Source: Clostridium transplantifaecale (GTDB taxonomy: Bacteria; Bacillota; Clostridia; Lachnospirales; Lachnospiraceae). Taken from it: a stretch of DNA of 64,000 nucleotides. Where the stretch lies: positions 310,001-374,000 of the forward strand of contig NZ_UYZY01000005.1 of the NCBI RefSeq assembly GCF_900626075.1, in the 5' to 3' direction. Position numbers and translations under genes: made by a program. Of this stretch, positions 48,568 to 57,393 are shown piece after piece (the first letter of the stretch is position 1; every line of letters begins with the position of its first letter). The notes under the pieces were generated by a model. It ran no database searches. It was not told the DNA's origin and was given only the letters and a program-made list of their open reading frames with translations.

Positions 48568-49491
48568 ATGTATTATTTTATTATAAATCCCCACTCCAGG
48601 AGTGGATACGGTTATAAAGTCTGGAAGAGAATTGAAAAACTGCTGAAGCTGGAATGCGTGGAATACAAGGCATTTCTGACGGAGAGGCCGGGACAGGCGG
48701 CCGAGTTTGCCGATCAGCTTACGAAGGGGTGCAGGGAACCCAAGATCATTGTGGTTGTTGGAGGGGACGGTACGGTTAATGAAGTGCTGGACGGACTTTC
48801 TTTTTGCAATACGATTACGCTTGGGTATATTCCGACCGGTTCCGGCAATGATCTTGCCAGGAGCCTGAAACTTCCGCACTCCCCGAGAAAATGTTTAAAG
48901 AAGGTTCTCCATCCCAAATATCATAAACTTATGGACTACGGCGTTGTCACCTACGGAGATGATGTAGTGAAACACCGCAGATTTGCCGTGAGCGCCGGAA
49001 TCGGCCTGGATGCGGCTGTCTGTCATAATCTTCTTTATTCAAGAGTAACACCACTGCTCAACCGGATTCATCTTCTGAAGATGAACTATATTCTTGTCGG
49101 AATCAAACAATACCTGATGGCCAGGCCTGCGAAGGGCTATATTGTGCTGGACGGAAACAAGAGAGTGGAATTTAATTATATCTATTTTATATCTGCGCAT
49201 ATCCATCCTTTTGAGGGGAGCGGATTCAAGTTTGCGCCCAAAGCGGACTGCAGTGACGGCAGACTGGAGATTTGCGCGGTCAGCCATTCTTCGAAGATGC
49301 AGGTGCTGTCGATACTCTGGCGTTCTCTGTTAAAACGTTCCCATAATAAGGGACTCAGAACTTACCAGTGCAGGGAAGTCCAGATTCACACGGACAGGCC
49401 GATGGCGGTTCATGTGGATGGGGAGAGCTGTCTGTACCAGAGCGACCTGCATGTGCGCTGTATTGAGCGGAAGGTCAGGATCATTGTATAA
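48568..49491 (+). CDS. Diacylglycerol kinase-family lipid kinase
   Basis: This 307-residue cytosolic enzyme of the DagK/YegS type has INPHSRSGYG, the nucleotide-binding VVGGDGTVNEV and PTGSGNDLARSL. A C-terminal beta domain with DGRLEICAV and VHVDGE follows. It probably phosphorylates diacylglycerol released during lipoteichoic acid or membrane turnover. Start ATG 48568 follows CGGAGG; a GTG one codon earlier is also possible. Confidence 0.92.
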   Translation: MYYFIINPHSRSGYGYKVWKRIEKLLKLECVEYKAFLTERPGQAAEFADQLTKGCREPKIIVVVGGDGTVNEVLDGLSFCNTITLGYIPTGSGNDLARSLKLPHSPRKCLKKVLHPKYHKLMDYGVVTYGDDVVKHRRFAVSAGIGLDAAVCHNLLYSRVTPLLNRIHLLKMNYILVGIKQYLMARPAKGYIVLDGNKRVEFNYIYFISAHIHPFEGSGFKFAPKADCSDGRLEICAVSHSSKMQVLSILWRSLLKRSHNKGLRTYQCREVQIHTDRPMAVHVDGESCLYQSDLHVRCIERKVRIIV

Positions 49492-49538
49492 GGAAGTAAA
49501 CAAAATGACGAAACTGAATGACAGAAAGGATAGACAAT

Positions 49539-50099
49539 ATGAGAATCGGACAGGGATATGATGTCCATAGACTGACGGAGGGCCGGGATTTGATCCTCGG
49601 CGGCGTAAAAATACCGTATGAGAAAGGTCTGCTGGGCCATTCCGACGCCGATGTACTGGTGCATGCGGTGATGGACGCTCTTTTAGGAGCGGCTGCGCTT
49701 GGAGATATCGGAGAACATTTTCCCGATACGGACCCTGCCTACAAAGGAATATCCAGTATTGAGCTGTTAAAGCACGTGGGAAAGCTGCTGGAGGAGAACT
49801 GTTATATTATAGAGAATATCGATGCGACAATCATTGCCCAGAAGCCGAAGCTTCTGGCCTACCGTCCGCAGATGATGGAGAATATCGCCGAGGCTCTCGG
49901 CATTGAGAAGAGCCGTGTCAATGTCAAAGCGACGACGGAGGAGGGCCTTGGGTTCACCGGAAGCGGAGAGGGAATTTCATCCCAGGCAATTACCCTGTTG
50001 ACGACGGTAGATAATTACTGCTATGATAGGGAAATGATGCAGGGCTCCGGCTGCGGAGGCTGCTCCGGCTGTTCGGCCGCCAGGCTGAAAGAGGATTAA
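49539..50099 (+). CDS. ispF: 2-C-methyl-D-erythritol 2,4-cyclodiphosphate synthase
   Basis: This 186-residue enzyme of the MEP isoprenoid pathway converts CDP-ME 2-phosphate to the cyclic diphosphate. The zinc ligands lie in MRIGQGYDVHRL and GHSDADVLVHAVMDALLGAA; GDIGEHFPDTD and VNVKATTEEGLGFTG are also conserved. The normal enzyme ends near residue 157. Here a tail of about 25 residues follows, with a C-x2-C-x2-C cluster (GSGCGGCSGCSAA). The start follows GAAAGGATAG and begins at the conserved MRIGQG. Confidence 0.95.
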   Translation: MRIGQGYDVHRLTEGRDLILGGVKIPYEKGLLGHSDADVLVHAVMDALLGAAALGDIGEHFPDTDPAYKGISSIELLKHVGKLLEENCYIIENIDATIIAQKPKLLAYRPQMMENIAEALGIEKSRVNVKATTEEGLGFTGSGEGISSQAITLLTTVDNYCYDREMMQGSGCGGCSGCSAARLKED

Positions 50100-50110
50100 A
50101 TCAGGAGAAG

Positions 50111-50241
50111 AAGAATAAACCGGAAAAAGAAGAATAAACCGGAAAAAGAAGAATAAACCGGAAAAAGAAGAATATACCGGAAAAAGAAGAATCAATCGCA
50201 CAAAGAAGAATCAATCGCACAAAGAAGAACCAATCAAAAAG
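50111..50241 (+). repeat. Seven 19-base purine-rich tandem repeats
   Basis: The unit AAGAATAAACCGGAAAAAG occurs three times perfectly, once with one change, twice as AAGAATCAATCGCACAAAG and once more partially. It fills the gap between ispF and cysS. A related 19-base repeat with an AACCGGGGAACA core fills the gap at 57221-57319. Confidence 0.85.
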
Positions 50242-50318
50242 AAAAGTATATTAAAGAAGGTAAGTTAATAAAAAGGAAATTCAATCATAACGATAAGAAA
50301 TAACAGGAGAAGCAAAGT

Positions 50319-51722
50319 ATGAAAATTTTCAACACTCTGTCCAGAAAAAAGGAAGAATTTGTCCCCCTGGAAGAAGGCAAGGTTAAGATGTATGTATGCG
50401 GGCCAACCGTATACAATTTTATTCATATCGGCAACGCAAGGCCGATGATTGTATTTGACACGGTAAGACGTTATTTTGAGTACAAGGGATATGAAGTGAA
50501 TTATGTATCCAATTTTACCGATGTGGATGACAAGATTATTAAAAAGGCAATCGAAGAGGGCGTGGACGCCGACACCATTTCCAAGAGATATATCGAAGAG
50601 TGCAAGAAAGATATGGCGATGATGAACGTGAAACCGGCCACCACCCATCCGCTGGCAACAGAGGAGATCTGCGGCATGCTCGACATGATTCAGGATCTGA
50701 TCGACAAGGGCCATGCCTACACGGGCAAAGACGGCACGGTATACTTCCGTACCAAGTCATTTGACGGCTATGGAAAGCTGTCCCATAAGAATCTGGAAGA
50801 TCTCCAGTCGGGTTTCCGCGAGATCAAGGTGACGGGAGAGGAAGATAAGGAAGATCCGACCGACTTCGTGCTCTGGAAACCGAAGAAAGACGGGGAGCCG
50901 TACTGGGAGTCACCGTGGTGCAACGGCCGTCCGGGCTGGCACATCGAGTGCTCCGTTATGTCCAAGAAATATCTGGGCGATTCCATCGACATCCATGCGG
51001 GCGGAGAGGATCTGATTTTCCCGCACCATGAGAACGAGATTGCACAGAGTGAGGCATCCAACGGCACGAATTTTGCAAAATACTGGATGCACAATGCATT
51101 TTTAAACATTGACAACAGGAAGATGTCGAAGTCCCTCGGCAATTTCTTTACTGTCAGGGAAATCAGTGAGAAGTATGACCTTCAGGTTCTGCGTTTCTTT
51201 ATGCTGAGCGCCCACTACAGAAGCCCGCTCAACTTCAGCGCCGAGTTGATGGAAGCTTCCAAGAACGGCCTTGAGAGAATCCTCACGGCGGTAGAGAAGC
51301 TGAATGACGGACTGAAGACGGCAGAAGGCGTTATGACGGACGCTGAGAAAGAGAATGTAAACGCTGCGAAGGAATACGTTCAGAAGTTTGAAGACGCCAT
51401 GGACGACGATTTCAACACGGCCGACGCGATTTCCGCCATTTTCGAGCTGGTGAAATTCAGCAATACGACGGGTGCCGGAGCGTCTGAGGAATATTTAACC
51501 TGGATGAAGGAAACTATCGAGAAGCTCTGTGACGTACTCGGAATCATTACGGAGAAGAAAGAAGAAATCCTGGACAGCGAGATTGAGGATATGATTGCGC
51601 AGAGACAGCAGGCCAGAAAAGACAAGAACTTTGCTCTGGCAGACGAGATCCGCGGAAAACTTCTGGACATGGGAATTGTCCTGGAAGACACAAGAGAGGG
51701 CGTCAAATGGAAACGTGCCTGA
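50319..51722 (+). CDS. cysS: Cysteinyl-tRNA synthetase
   Basis: This 467-residue class I aminoacyl-tRNA synthetase shows CGPTVYNFIHIGNARPM (zinc cysteine and HIGH motif), WHIECSVMSKKYLG and HHENEIAQSEA (further zinc ligands), and NRKMSKSLGN (KMSKS loop). An acidic C-terminal anticodon-binding region follows. Start after AGGAGAAGC. It overlaps mrnC by 16 bases, in the conserved Firmicutes order cysS-mrnC-rlmB. No T-box leader was found. Confidence 0.97.
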   Translation: MKIFNTLSRKKEEFVPLEEGKVKMYVCGPTVYNFIHIGNARPMIVFDTVRRYFEYKGYEVNYVSNFTDVDDKIIKKAIEEGVDADTISKRYIEECKKDMAMMNVKPATTHPLATEEICGMLDMIQDLIDKGHAYTGKDGTVYFRTKSFDGYGKLSHKNLEDLQSGFREIKVTGEEDKEDPTDFVLWKPKKDGEPYWESPWCNGRPGWHIECSVMSKKYLGDSIDIHAGGEDLIFPHHENEIAQSEASNGTNFAKYWMHNAFLNIDNRKMSKSLGNFFTVREISEKYDLQVLRFFMLSAHYRSPLNFSAELMEASKNGLERILTAVEKLNDGLKTAEGVMTDAEKENVNAAKEYVQKFEDAMDDDFNTADAISAIFELVKFSNTTGAGASEEYLTWMKETIEKLCDVLGIITEKKEEILDSEIEDMIAQRQQARKDKNFALADEIRGKLLDMGIVLEDTREGVKWKRA

Positions 51723-52198
51723 ACTGTTTTAAAGAAGCGCTGAAATTAAAAGAAGTAGAGGCCAGGGAATATTCTCCCCTGGCCTTGGCATATCTGGGGG
51801 ATGCCGTTTATGAGCTGGCAATCCGCACCTTTGTCATGAATCATGGCAACACCCAGGTAAACAAGATGCATAAGAGGACGGCAGGCCTCGTCAAGGCGGA
51901 GGCCCAGGCCAATTTCTACAAGGTTTTGGAGGAAGAGCTGACCGAGGAGGAAAAGGCCGTATACAGAAGAGGCAGAAACGCCAAATCGGTGACAATGGCA
52001 AAGCATGCCACAATGAAAGACTACAGGATGGCAACCGGATTTGAGGCCCTGATGGGATATCTCTACCTGACGGAACAGATGGGGAGGATGGCTGAACTTC
52101 TGGGCCACGGCCTTTCAAAGTTGGGCGAGATTGAGGCGGACGGCGGACCGGAAGCGCTGAATGGGCAGGAGGAAAGTAAAACGGATGAAACAGAATGA
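51707..52198 (+). CDS. mrnC: Mini-ribonuclease III
   Basis: This 163-residue protein is a stand-alone RNase III catalytic domain without a dsRNA-binding domain. It matures 23S rRNA ends in Bacillus and relatives. The LALAYLGDAVYELAIRTF block has the acidic residues of the RNase III motif, and TGFEALMGYLYL has the second catalytic glutamate. Its start lies inside cysS and its end inside rlmB, so translation is coupled across the operon. Confidence 0.95.
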   Translation: METCLNCFKEALKLKEVEAREYSPLALAYLGDAVYELAIRTFVMNHGNTQVNKMHKRTAGLVKAEAQANFYKVLEEELTEEEKAVYRRGRNAKSVTMAKHATMKDYRMATGFEALMGYLYLTEQMGRMAELLGHGLSKLGEIEADGGPEALNGQEESKTDETE

Positions 52199-52991
52199 CA
52201 CCAGCGCCTGCAAAGCCGGAGATACCGGAAACGATGCAGGTGAAGACAATGTAAGATTTGAAGAACTGACAATAGAGGGGCGCAATGCGGTGCTGGAGGC
52301 GTTCCGTTCGGGAAAGACGATAGACAAGCTTTTTGTGCTTGATGGCTGCCAGGACGGCCCGGTGAAGACCATCACCAGGGAAGCCAGAAAACAGGATACG
52401 ATTATCAATTACGTTGCGAAAGAGAGACTGGATCAGCTCTCCGATACCGGGAAACACCAGGGCGTGATTGCTTATGCCGCCGCATACAAATACGCGGAAA
52501 TAGAGGACATGTTTAAACTGGCTGAGGAGAAGGGAGAACCGCCGTTTCTCTTTATTCTGGACGGAATCGAGGATCCGCACAATCTCGGCGCCATCATCAG
52601 GACCGCCAACCAGGCGGGGGCACACGGGGTAATTATACCGAAAAGACGGGCCGTTGGACTCACTTCCACGGTGGCAAAGACGTCGGCCGGTGCGATCAAT
52701 TATACGCCAGTTGCCAAGGTGACGAATATTTCTGCCACCATTGAGGAGCTGAAGGAAAAGGGACTCTGGTTTGTCTGTGCCGATATGGGCGGAGAGGTGA
52801 TGTACCGCCTGAACCTGAAAGGGCCGATTGGACTGGTAATTGGAGGCGAGGGAGACGGCGTCAGCCGCCTGGTGAAGGAAAAATGCGATATGGTGGCCTC
52901 TATCCCGATGAAGGGCGATATCGATTCACTGAATGCCTCGGTGGCGGCCGGTGTTCTTGCCTATGAGATAGTAAGGCAGAGGATGAATTAG
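52185..52991 (+). CDS. rlmB: 23S rRNA 2'-O-methyltransferase (TrmH/SpoU family)
   Basis: This 268-residue protein has the N-terminal substrate-binding domain (IEGRNAVLEAFRSGKTIDKL) and the SPOUT knot: ILDGIEDPHNLGAIIRTANQ, GLVIGGEGDGVSR and IPMKGDIDSLNASVAAGVL. It methylates a ribose in 23S rRNA, by family and operon context G2251. ATG 52185 is chosen because AGGAGG lies 12 bases before; an ATG eight codons earlier has no site. Confidence 0.92.
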   Translation: MKQNDTSACKAGDTGNDAGEDNVRFEELTIEGRNAVLEAFRSGKTIDKLFVLDGCQDGPVKTITREARKQDTIINYVAKERLDQLSDTGKHQGVIAYAAAYKYAEIEDMFKLAEEKGEPPFLFILDGIEDPHNLGAIIRTANQAGAHGVIIPKRRAVGLTSTVAKTSAGAINYTPVAKVTNISATIEELKEKGLWFVCADMGGEVMYRLNLKGPIGLVIGGEGDGVSRLVKEKCDMVASIPMKGDIDSLNASVAAGVLAYEIVRQRMN

Positions 52992-52994
52992 GGC

Positions 52995-53040
52995 CTTACT
53001 GTCTGCAGAACTGCGGTTTTGCAGGGCTGTGAATAGTAAC
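52995..53040. repeat. Short GTTAC-type palindrome, second copy
   Basis: CTTACTGTCTGCAGAACTGC on one side and GCAGGGCTGTGAATAGTAAC on the other fold back on each other. It matches the inverted complement of 48491-48538. It fills most of the gap between rlmB and the SRAP gene. Confidence 0.65.
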
Positions 53041-53064
53041 CATTCAGGACATACGGAAGAGATT

Positions 53065-53622
53065 ATGTGCAGCAGATATTTTACGGAAGATGAGACGTCC
53101 GGAATCCGGACGGATGTGCGTCCCTGCGACGAAGCGGCGGTGCTGGTTTCGGAGAGGGGCAAAACAATTGTGAGAAGGAAGATGTACTGGGGTTTTCATC
53201 CTGCAGTCAGCGAGGGCAGGGGAAACGGACAGACGGTTTATAACGCGCGTGTGGAAACTGCGCCGGAAAAGATGATGTTCCGGGACTGCATGGCAAGGCG
53301 CCGCGTGGCGGTACCGGCCGGCGGCTTTTACGAGTGGAACCGTGCGGGTGAAAAAGCAGTTTTCGAGGCCGCGGCGGGAAAAGAACTGTATTTTGCAGGA
53401 TGTTACCGGTTTGAGGGCGCCGAACCTCATTTTGTGATTTTGACAACGGAACCCAACGAATCAGTGAGGAAAATCCATGACAGGATGCCGCTGATTCTGA
53501 AACAGGAACAGCTTGAAAGCTGGCTGTCGGATGGGGAAGATTACCGGGAACTGCTGAAACAGACGCCCGGGGAGCTGAAAAGCACCATGGACTATGAACA
53601 GCAGACATTTGAATTTATCTGA
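53065..53622 (+). CDS. SRAP-domain (YedK/HMCES-type) abasic-site protein
   Basis: This 185-residue protein of the SRAP family crosslinks to abasic sites in single-stranded DNA through its N-terminal cysteine. MCSRY gives Cys2. NARVET (asparagine), FYEWN (glutamate) and HDRMP (histidine) complete the active site. The start is fixed by the requirement for Cys2 and by ACGGAAGAG upstream. It shields DNA from cleavage during replication. It stands alone, followed by a large hairpin. Confidence 0.93.
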   Translation: MCSRYFTEDETSGIRTDVRPCDEAAVLVSERGKTIVRRKMYWGFHPAVSEGRGNGQTVYNARVETAPEKMMFRDCMARRRVAVPAGGFYEWNRAGEKAVFEAAAGKELYFAGCYRFEGAEPHFVILTTEPNESVRKIHDRMPLILKQEQLESWLSDGEDYRELLKQTPGELKSTMDYEQQTFEFI

Positions 53623-53625
53623 GAT

Positions 53626-53796
53626 GATATGTCACTACAGGCTGTGCCGTCAATAAATAAAAAAGAATGTAATAAAAAAGAGTGTAATAAAAAAGAGTGA
53701 AAACCGTTATTTTTCGGTTTCAACTCTTTTTTATTACACTCTTTTTTATTTGGGAACCGGACAAACGGCCATAAAACAACGATAGAGTGACATATC
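53626..53796. repeat. Large nested hairpin with terminator after the SRAP gene
   Basis: An outer inverted repeat, GATATGTCACT (53626) with AGTGACATATC (53786), encloses a perfect inner palindrome at 53671-53750. The inner arms contain the 15-base unit GTAATAAAAAAGAGT repeated. The inner stem closes with AAACCG/CGGTTT and ends in TTTTTTATT, so it also works as a terminator on both strands. The remaining DNA to 54039 holds the next promoter and no gene. Confidence 0.75.
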
Positions 53797-53962
53797 GTTG
53801 TTTTCAAATGCTAAAAATAAAAATGAAGTATTTACTATTTTTAGAAACTTCAAATTGAAGTGCGAAAAAGGAAAAACAACATAAAATTGACCAAAAATTG
53901 TGCAGATCTGACAATGAAAGGTGGGATAAATCTGCTATACTAGATAAAAAAAACATACTATA

Positions 53963-53991
53963 TTTACTTCAGTTTTTGCAATTACTATAAT
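53963..53991 (+). promoter_or_regulatory. Promoter of the sugar cluster
   Basis: TTTACT and a perfect TATAAT are 17 bases apart, about 50 bases before the RpiR-family gene. A second extended -10 (TGCTATACT) lies just upstream at 53933. Confidence 0.55.
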
Positions 53992-54039
53992 AGTTATAAG
54001 AAAAACTTCATTTGCAAAATCTGATTATGGAGGAAAAAC

Positions 54040-54882
54040 ATGAATGAATTGTTGGTGAAAATCAGATTTTTAATTCCGTCCCTGCCGAGGGCGGAGAAAG
54101 CTTTTGCACAGGCGCTGGTAGAAAATCCGGATGCCATCACACATCTTACGCTGGCCCAGATAGCCGCGGAGTCTAACAGCAGTGAGGCATCGGTTATCCG
54201 TTTCTGTAAGAGGATGGGATATCACGGATACATGGATCTGAAGGATGCTTTTATCCTTGCCATGGCGGACGGAAGTGAAGTTCACGAGGAGGAAATCGAG
54301 GAATCGGATGACATTTCCGTAATATTAAAAAAGGTTTTCCAGAGCAATGTACAGACGCTGCAGAACACCATGGTTCTGGCAAATGAAGGCTATACGGACG
54401 CCTTAAATGCAATTATAGGGGCAAGGTCCATTCACTTTTTTGGAGTGGGAGACGCCTATGCGGCCTGCCAGTTTGCATTTATGAAGTTCTGCCGGCTTGG
54501 AATTCCCTGTTCCGCCCACAGCGACGTCATGCTGCAGTACACGATTGCGGACAACCTGGGGCCAGGGGATGTGGCTTTGGCTGTTTCCTATGAGGGCCGT
54601 TCAAGAAATGTGGTGCAGGCCATGAAAATCGCCAAAAAGAGAGGGGCGACCACCATCAGCATCACGAAGATGAACAAGTCCCCGCTTTTAAAATATACTG
54701 ATATCAGCCTTTTCATCTCGGTCAGTGATTTGACAATCGGAAGGGATAAGGCGACCCGGAGGGTGGCGGATCAGTTCATCTTGGACGTCCTTTATCTGGG
54801 TTACATCACCAAGACGAAAAAAGACTATTCGAAGTGCCTGAAACGCACGCAGGCCGCCATCGATTGCAATAAAATTATGTAG
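54040..54882 (+). CDS. RpiR/MurR-family transcriptional regulator
   Basis: This 280-residue regulator has an N-terminal helix-turn-helix (LAQIAAESNSSEASVIRFCKRMG) and a C-terminal SIS sugar-phosphate-binding domain (ARSIHFFGVGDAYAAC, then DVALAVSYEGRSRNVVQAM). RpiR proteins sense a sugar phosphate and control the adjacent sugar genes. Here they would be the epimerase-kinase-transport cluster that follows ten bases downstream. GGAGG precedes the ATG. Confidence 0.92.
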   Translation: MNELLVKIRFLIPSLPRAEKAFAQALVENPDAITHLTLAQIAAESNSSEASVIRFCKRMGYHGYMDLKDAFILAMADGSEVHEEEIEESDDISVILKKVFQSNVQTLQNTMVLANEGYTDALNAIIGARSIHFFGVGDAYAACQFAFMKFCRLGIPCSAHSDVMLQYTIADNLGPGDVALAVSYEGRSRNVVQAMKIAKKRGATTISITKMNKSPLLKYTDISLFISVSDLTIGRDKATRRVADQFILDVLYLGYITKTKKDYSKCLKRTQAAIDCNKIM

Positions 54883-54892
54883 GAGAATGAAA

Positions 54893-55606
54893 GTGAATGA
54901 AATGTATCAATTAGCCCCATCGGTCTATGCGGCCGACTATCTTCATCTGCAACAGCAGATGGCCGTCATGAAGCGGGCCGGAATCAGGCAGTTGCATATT
55001 GACATTATGGATGGGATTTTTGTTCCGAACCTGTCCTTTGGCCCCGATTTTGTGGCCGCGATCAGGGAGGCCACGGATTTCTTTCTGGATGTCCATCTGA
55101 TGATTGAGGAACCGCTGCGGTTTGTGCGGGCGTTCAGTGAGGCGGGGGCCGATGGAATCACGGTTCACTGGGAGGCGTGCGGGAATCTGGGAAGAACGTT
55201 GGAGGCCGTCCGCAGCCTGGGCAGACAGGCCGGTATCGCACTGAATCCGGGGACACAGATTGAAACGCTGACGGGCAGGGCGGTGGATCCGATAATATGG
55301 GAACTGGCGGATCGGCTGCAGCTTATGACGGTGGCCCCCGGATTAAAAGGACAGACCTTTCTGAATGATTCAGCCGGAAGAATTACACAGGCCCGGCGTT
55401 TGTTAAGGAAAATCGGACGGGAGATTCCGATTGAGGTGGACGGCGACATCACTCCGGCTAACCTGGGCAGAGTGCTGGAAGCGGGAGCTGGGATTATTGT
55501 AGCCGGAAAAGGACTGTTTTCCGGCAGTCTGGAAATGAATATCGGCGCTTACAGAGCAATTATGGAGAGGGAAATGAAACAGAGAACGGCGGAGAAGGCA
55601 GTGTAA
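54893..55606 (+). CDS. Ribulose-phosphate 3-epimerase family protein
   Basis: This 237-residue TIM-barrel epimerase has LAPSVYAADY, LHIDIMDGIFVPNLSFGP (metal histidine and catalytic aspartate), DVHLMIEEP, VAPGLKGQTF and EVDGDI. The family includes Rpe (ribulose-5-P/xylulose-5-P) and AlsE (allulose-6-P). The usual MxVxPGFxGQ is altered to MTVAPGLKGQ, so a specialised substrate is likely. GTG 54893 has AGGAG at seven bases; ATG 54887 is the alternative. Confidence 0.88.
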   Translation: MNEMYQLAPSVYAADYLHLQQQMAVMKRAGIRQLHIDIMDGIFVPNLSFGPDFVAAIREATDFFLDVHLMIEEPLRFVRAFSEAGADGITVHWEACGNLGRTLEAVRSLGRQAGIALNPGTQIETLTGRAVDPIIWELADRLQLMTVAPGLKGQTFLNDSAGRITQARRLLRKIGREIPIEVDGDITPANLGRVLEAGAGIIVAGKGLFSGSLEMNIGAYRAIMEREMKQRTAEKAV

Positions 55607-55666
55607 TATTTTTGCCGGCGCGCAAGGAATGAAAACACAGCCGATCAACCGGGGAGGCGGTAAAGA

Positions 55667-57205
55667 ATGGAGTACGTGATAGGAATTGATATAGGAACAA
55701 GCGCTACAAAGACACTTCTGATGGATTCGGACGGAGAGATTACGGCCCAGGCATCCAGGGAATATCCCCTGTACCAGCCCGGCAACGGATGGGCGGAACA
55801 GGAGCCGGAGGACTGGAGCCGAGCGGTTCTTGAAACGCTGAAAGAGGTGACGGAGAAATCGGGAGTGGGGGAGGAAGAAATTAAGGGAATTGGATTTTCC
55901 GGTCAGATGCATGGCCTCGTCATGCTGGACGGGGCAGGAAAACCGCTGCGGCGATCTATTATATGGTGTGATCAGAGGTCGTCCGCCCAGGTGGAGGAGA
56001 TGCTCGGACTCATGCCTCTTGAAAAATGGATGGAGATTACGGCCAATCCCCCGATTGCTGCATGGACGGCGGCCAAAATTCTCTGGGTGAAGGAAAATGA
56101 ACCGGAGCTGTATAGGAAATGCCGCCACATTCTGCTGCCGAAGGACTATATCCGCTACATTCTTACGGGTGAGTTCGCAACGGACGTATCGGACGCATCC
56201 GGTATGCAGCTTCTGGATGTTAAAAACAGGCGCTGGTCACAGGAGGTTTTAAAAACGCTGGACATTGATCCGGCGCTGCTGGGAAAAGTATATGAATCCC
56301 AGGAAGTGACCGGAACCCTGCTGCCGGAGATAGCAAAGAAATGCGGTCTGGCACCTGGCGTAAAGGTTGTGGCCGGAGCCGCGGATAATGCCGCGGCCGC
56401 AGTCGGAACCGGGGTGGTTCTGGATAAAGAGGCATTTACAACGATCGGAACGTCGGCTATTGTGTATACGCATCTGGATCATTTTACAAGGATACCGGAC
56501 GGCGGGCTCCACGTCTGCTGCTGTGCCGTGCCGGGAGGGTATTTTACCATGGGAGGCCCCCAGGCGGCCGGACTTTCGCTGGAATGGTTCAAAGATGCCT
56601 TCTGCCGGGACATGGAAGAGGAGGCCGAACGGGCGGGAACGGATATCTATACTTTAATCAACGAGGCGGCCGCCGGAATCGAGCCGGGGAGCGGGAGGCT
56701 GATTTACCTGCCTTATCTGATGGGAGAACGGACGCCCCATATGAATCCGAAGTGCAGGGGCGCATTTGTAGGGTTGAATACGATACACGGAAAGGCGCAT
56801 ATGCTCCGCGCAATTATGGAGGGAATCACCTATTCCCTGGCAGACTGCAATAATATTCTGAAGGGACTGGGAAACACGGTGACGTCCATGAGAGTCTGCG
56901 GCGGCGGCTGCAAAAGCCGTGTATGGAGGCAGATTATGGCCGATTTATATGAATGTGAAATACGTACCCTGAAACAGGAGGAAGGACCTGCTTACGGTGC
57001 GGCGATACTGGCCGGGGTGGGAGCCGGAGTCTTTGATAACGTGGTGGATACCTGCAGGAAATTAATCAGCACCAGCCTGGCGGAGACACCGATTCCCCGG
57101 GAAGTGAGACGGTACAGAAATTATCACAGATTGTACGACAGGCTGTATGAGGATATGAAAACGGATTTCGGCCTTCTGTACGATTTGGAGAATCTCGAGG
57201 AGTAA
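55667..57205 (+). CDS. xylB: FGGY-family sugar kinase (xylulokinase-like)
   Basis: This 512-residue kinase has the phosphate-binding GIDIGTSATKTLLMDSDG, the xylulokinase-type GFSGQMHGLVMLD, AGAADNAAAAVGTG, and the C-terminal VCGGGCKSRVWRQIMAD adenosine motif. Sequence features favour xylulose or a related ketose. With an epimerase and a hexulose-phosphate-type isomerase beside it, the true substrate may be another pentulose or a rare hexulose. GGGGAGGCGG precedes the start. Confidence 0.85.
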   Translation: MEYVIGIDIGTSATKTLLMDSDGEITAQASREYPLYQPGNGWAEQEPEDWSRAVLETLKEVTEKSGVGEEEIKGIGFSGQMHGLVMLDGAGKPLRRSIIWCDQRSSAQVEEMLGLMPLEKWMEITANPPIAAWTAAKILWVKENEPELYRKCRHILLPKDYIRYILTGEFATDVSDASGMQLLDVKNRRWSQEVLKTLDIDPALLGKVYESQEVTGTLLPEIAKKCGLAPGVKVVAGAADNAAAAVGTGVVLDKEAFTTIGTSAIVYTHLDHFTRIPDGGLHVCCCAVPGGYFTMGGPQAAGLSLEWFKDAFCRDMEEEAERAGTDIYTLINEAAAGIEPGSGRLIYLPYLMGERTPHMNPKCRGAFVGLNTIHGKAHMLRAIMEGITYSLADCNNILKGLGNTVTSMRVCGGGCKSRVWRQIMADLYECEIRTLKQEEGPAYGAAILAGVGAGVFDNVVDTCRKLISTSLAETPIPREVRRYRNYHRLYDRLYEDMKTDFGLLYDLENLEE

Positions 57206-57220
57206 GGGAAAATGGGGACG

Positions 57221-57319
57221 ACATGAGAACCGGGGAACGGCGGAAGAACCGGGAACAACATGAGAACCGGGGAACGGAAGAAGGATCGGGGAACAACAGA
57301 ATAACCGGGGAACAACAGG
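57221..57319 (+). repeat. Five 19-base purine-rich tandem repeats
   Basis: Units such as ACATGAGAACCGGGGAACG and ACAGAATAACCGGGGAACA follow each other from just after the kinase gene. The core is related to that of the repeats at 50111. The downstream 75 bases are the leader of the binding-protein gene. Confidence 0.75.
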
Positions 57320-57393
57320 AAATAGTTTGCCGCGGAAGCGGTGTTAACTATAAAAAAGGCAAAATGTGCCGAAAAAAAGTGGAGGAAAATACT

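Noticed and set aside
50111..50241. CRISPR array
   Set aside because: The 19-base repeats are directly adjacent with no spacers and decay gradually, and no cas gene is nearby. They are simple tandem repeats.
50242..50318. T-box leader before cysS
   Set aside because: No specifier stem, no T-box sequence and no terminator/antiterminator pair was found between the repeats and the start codon.
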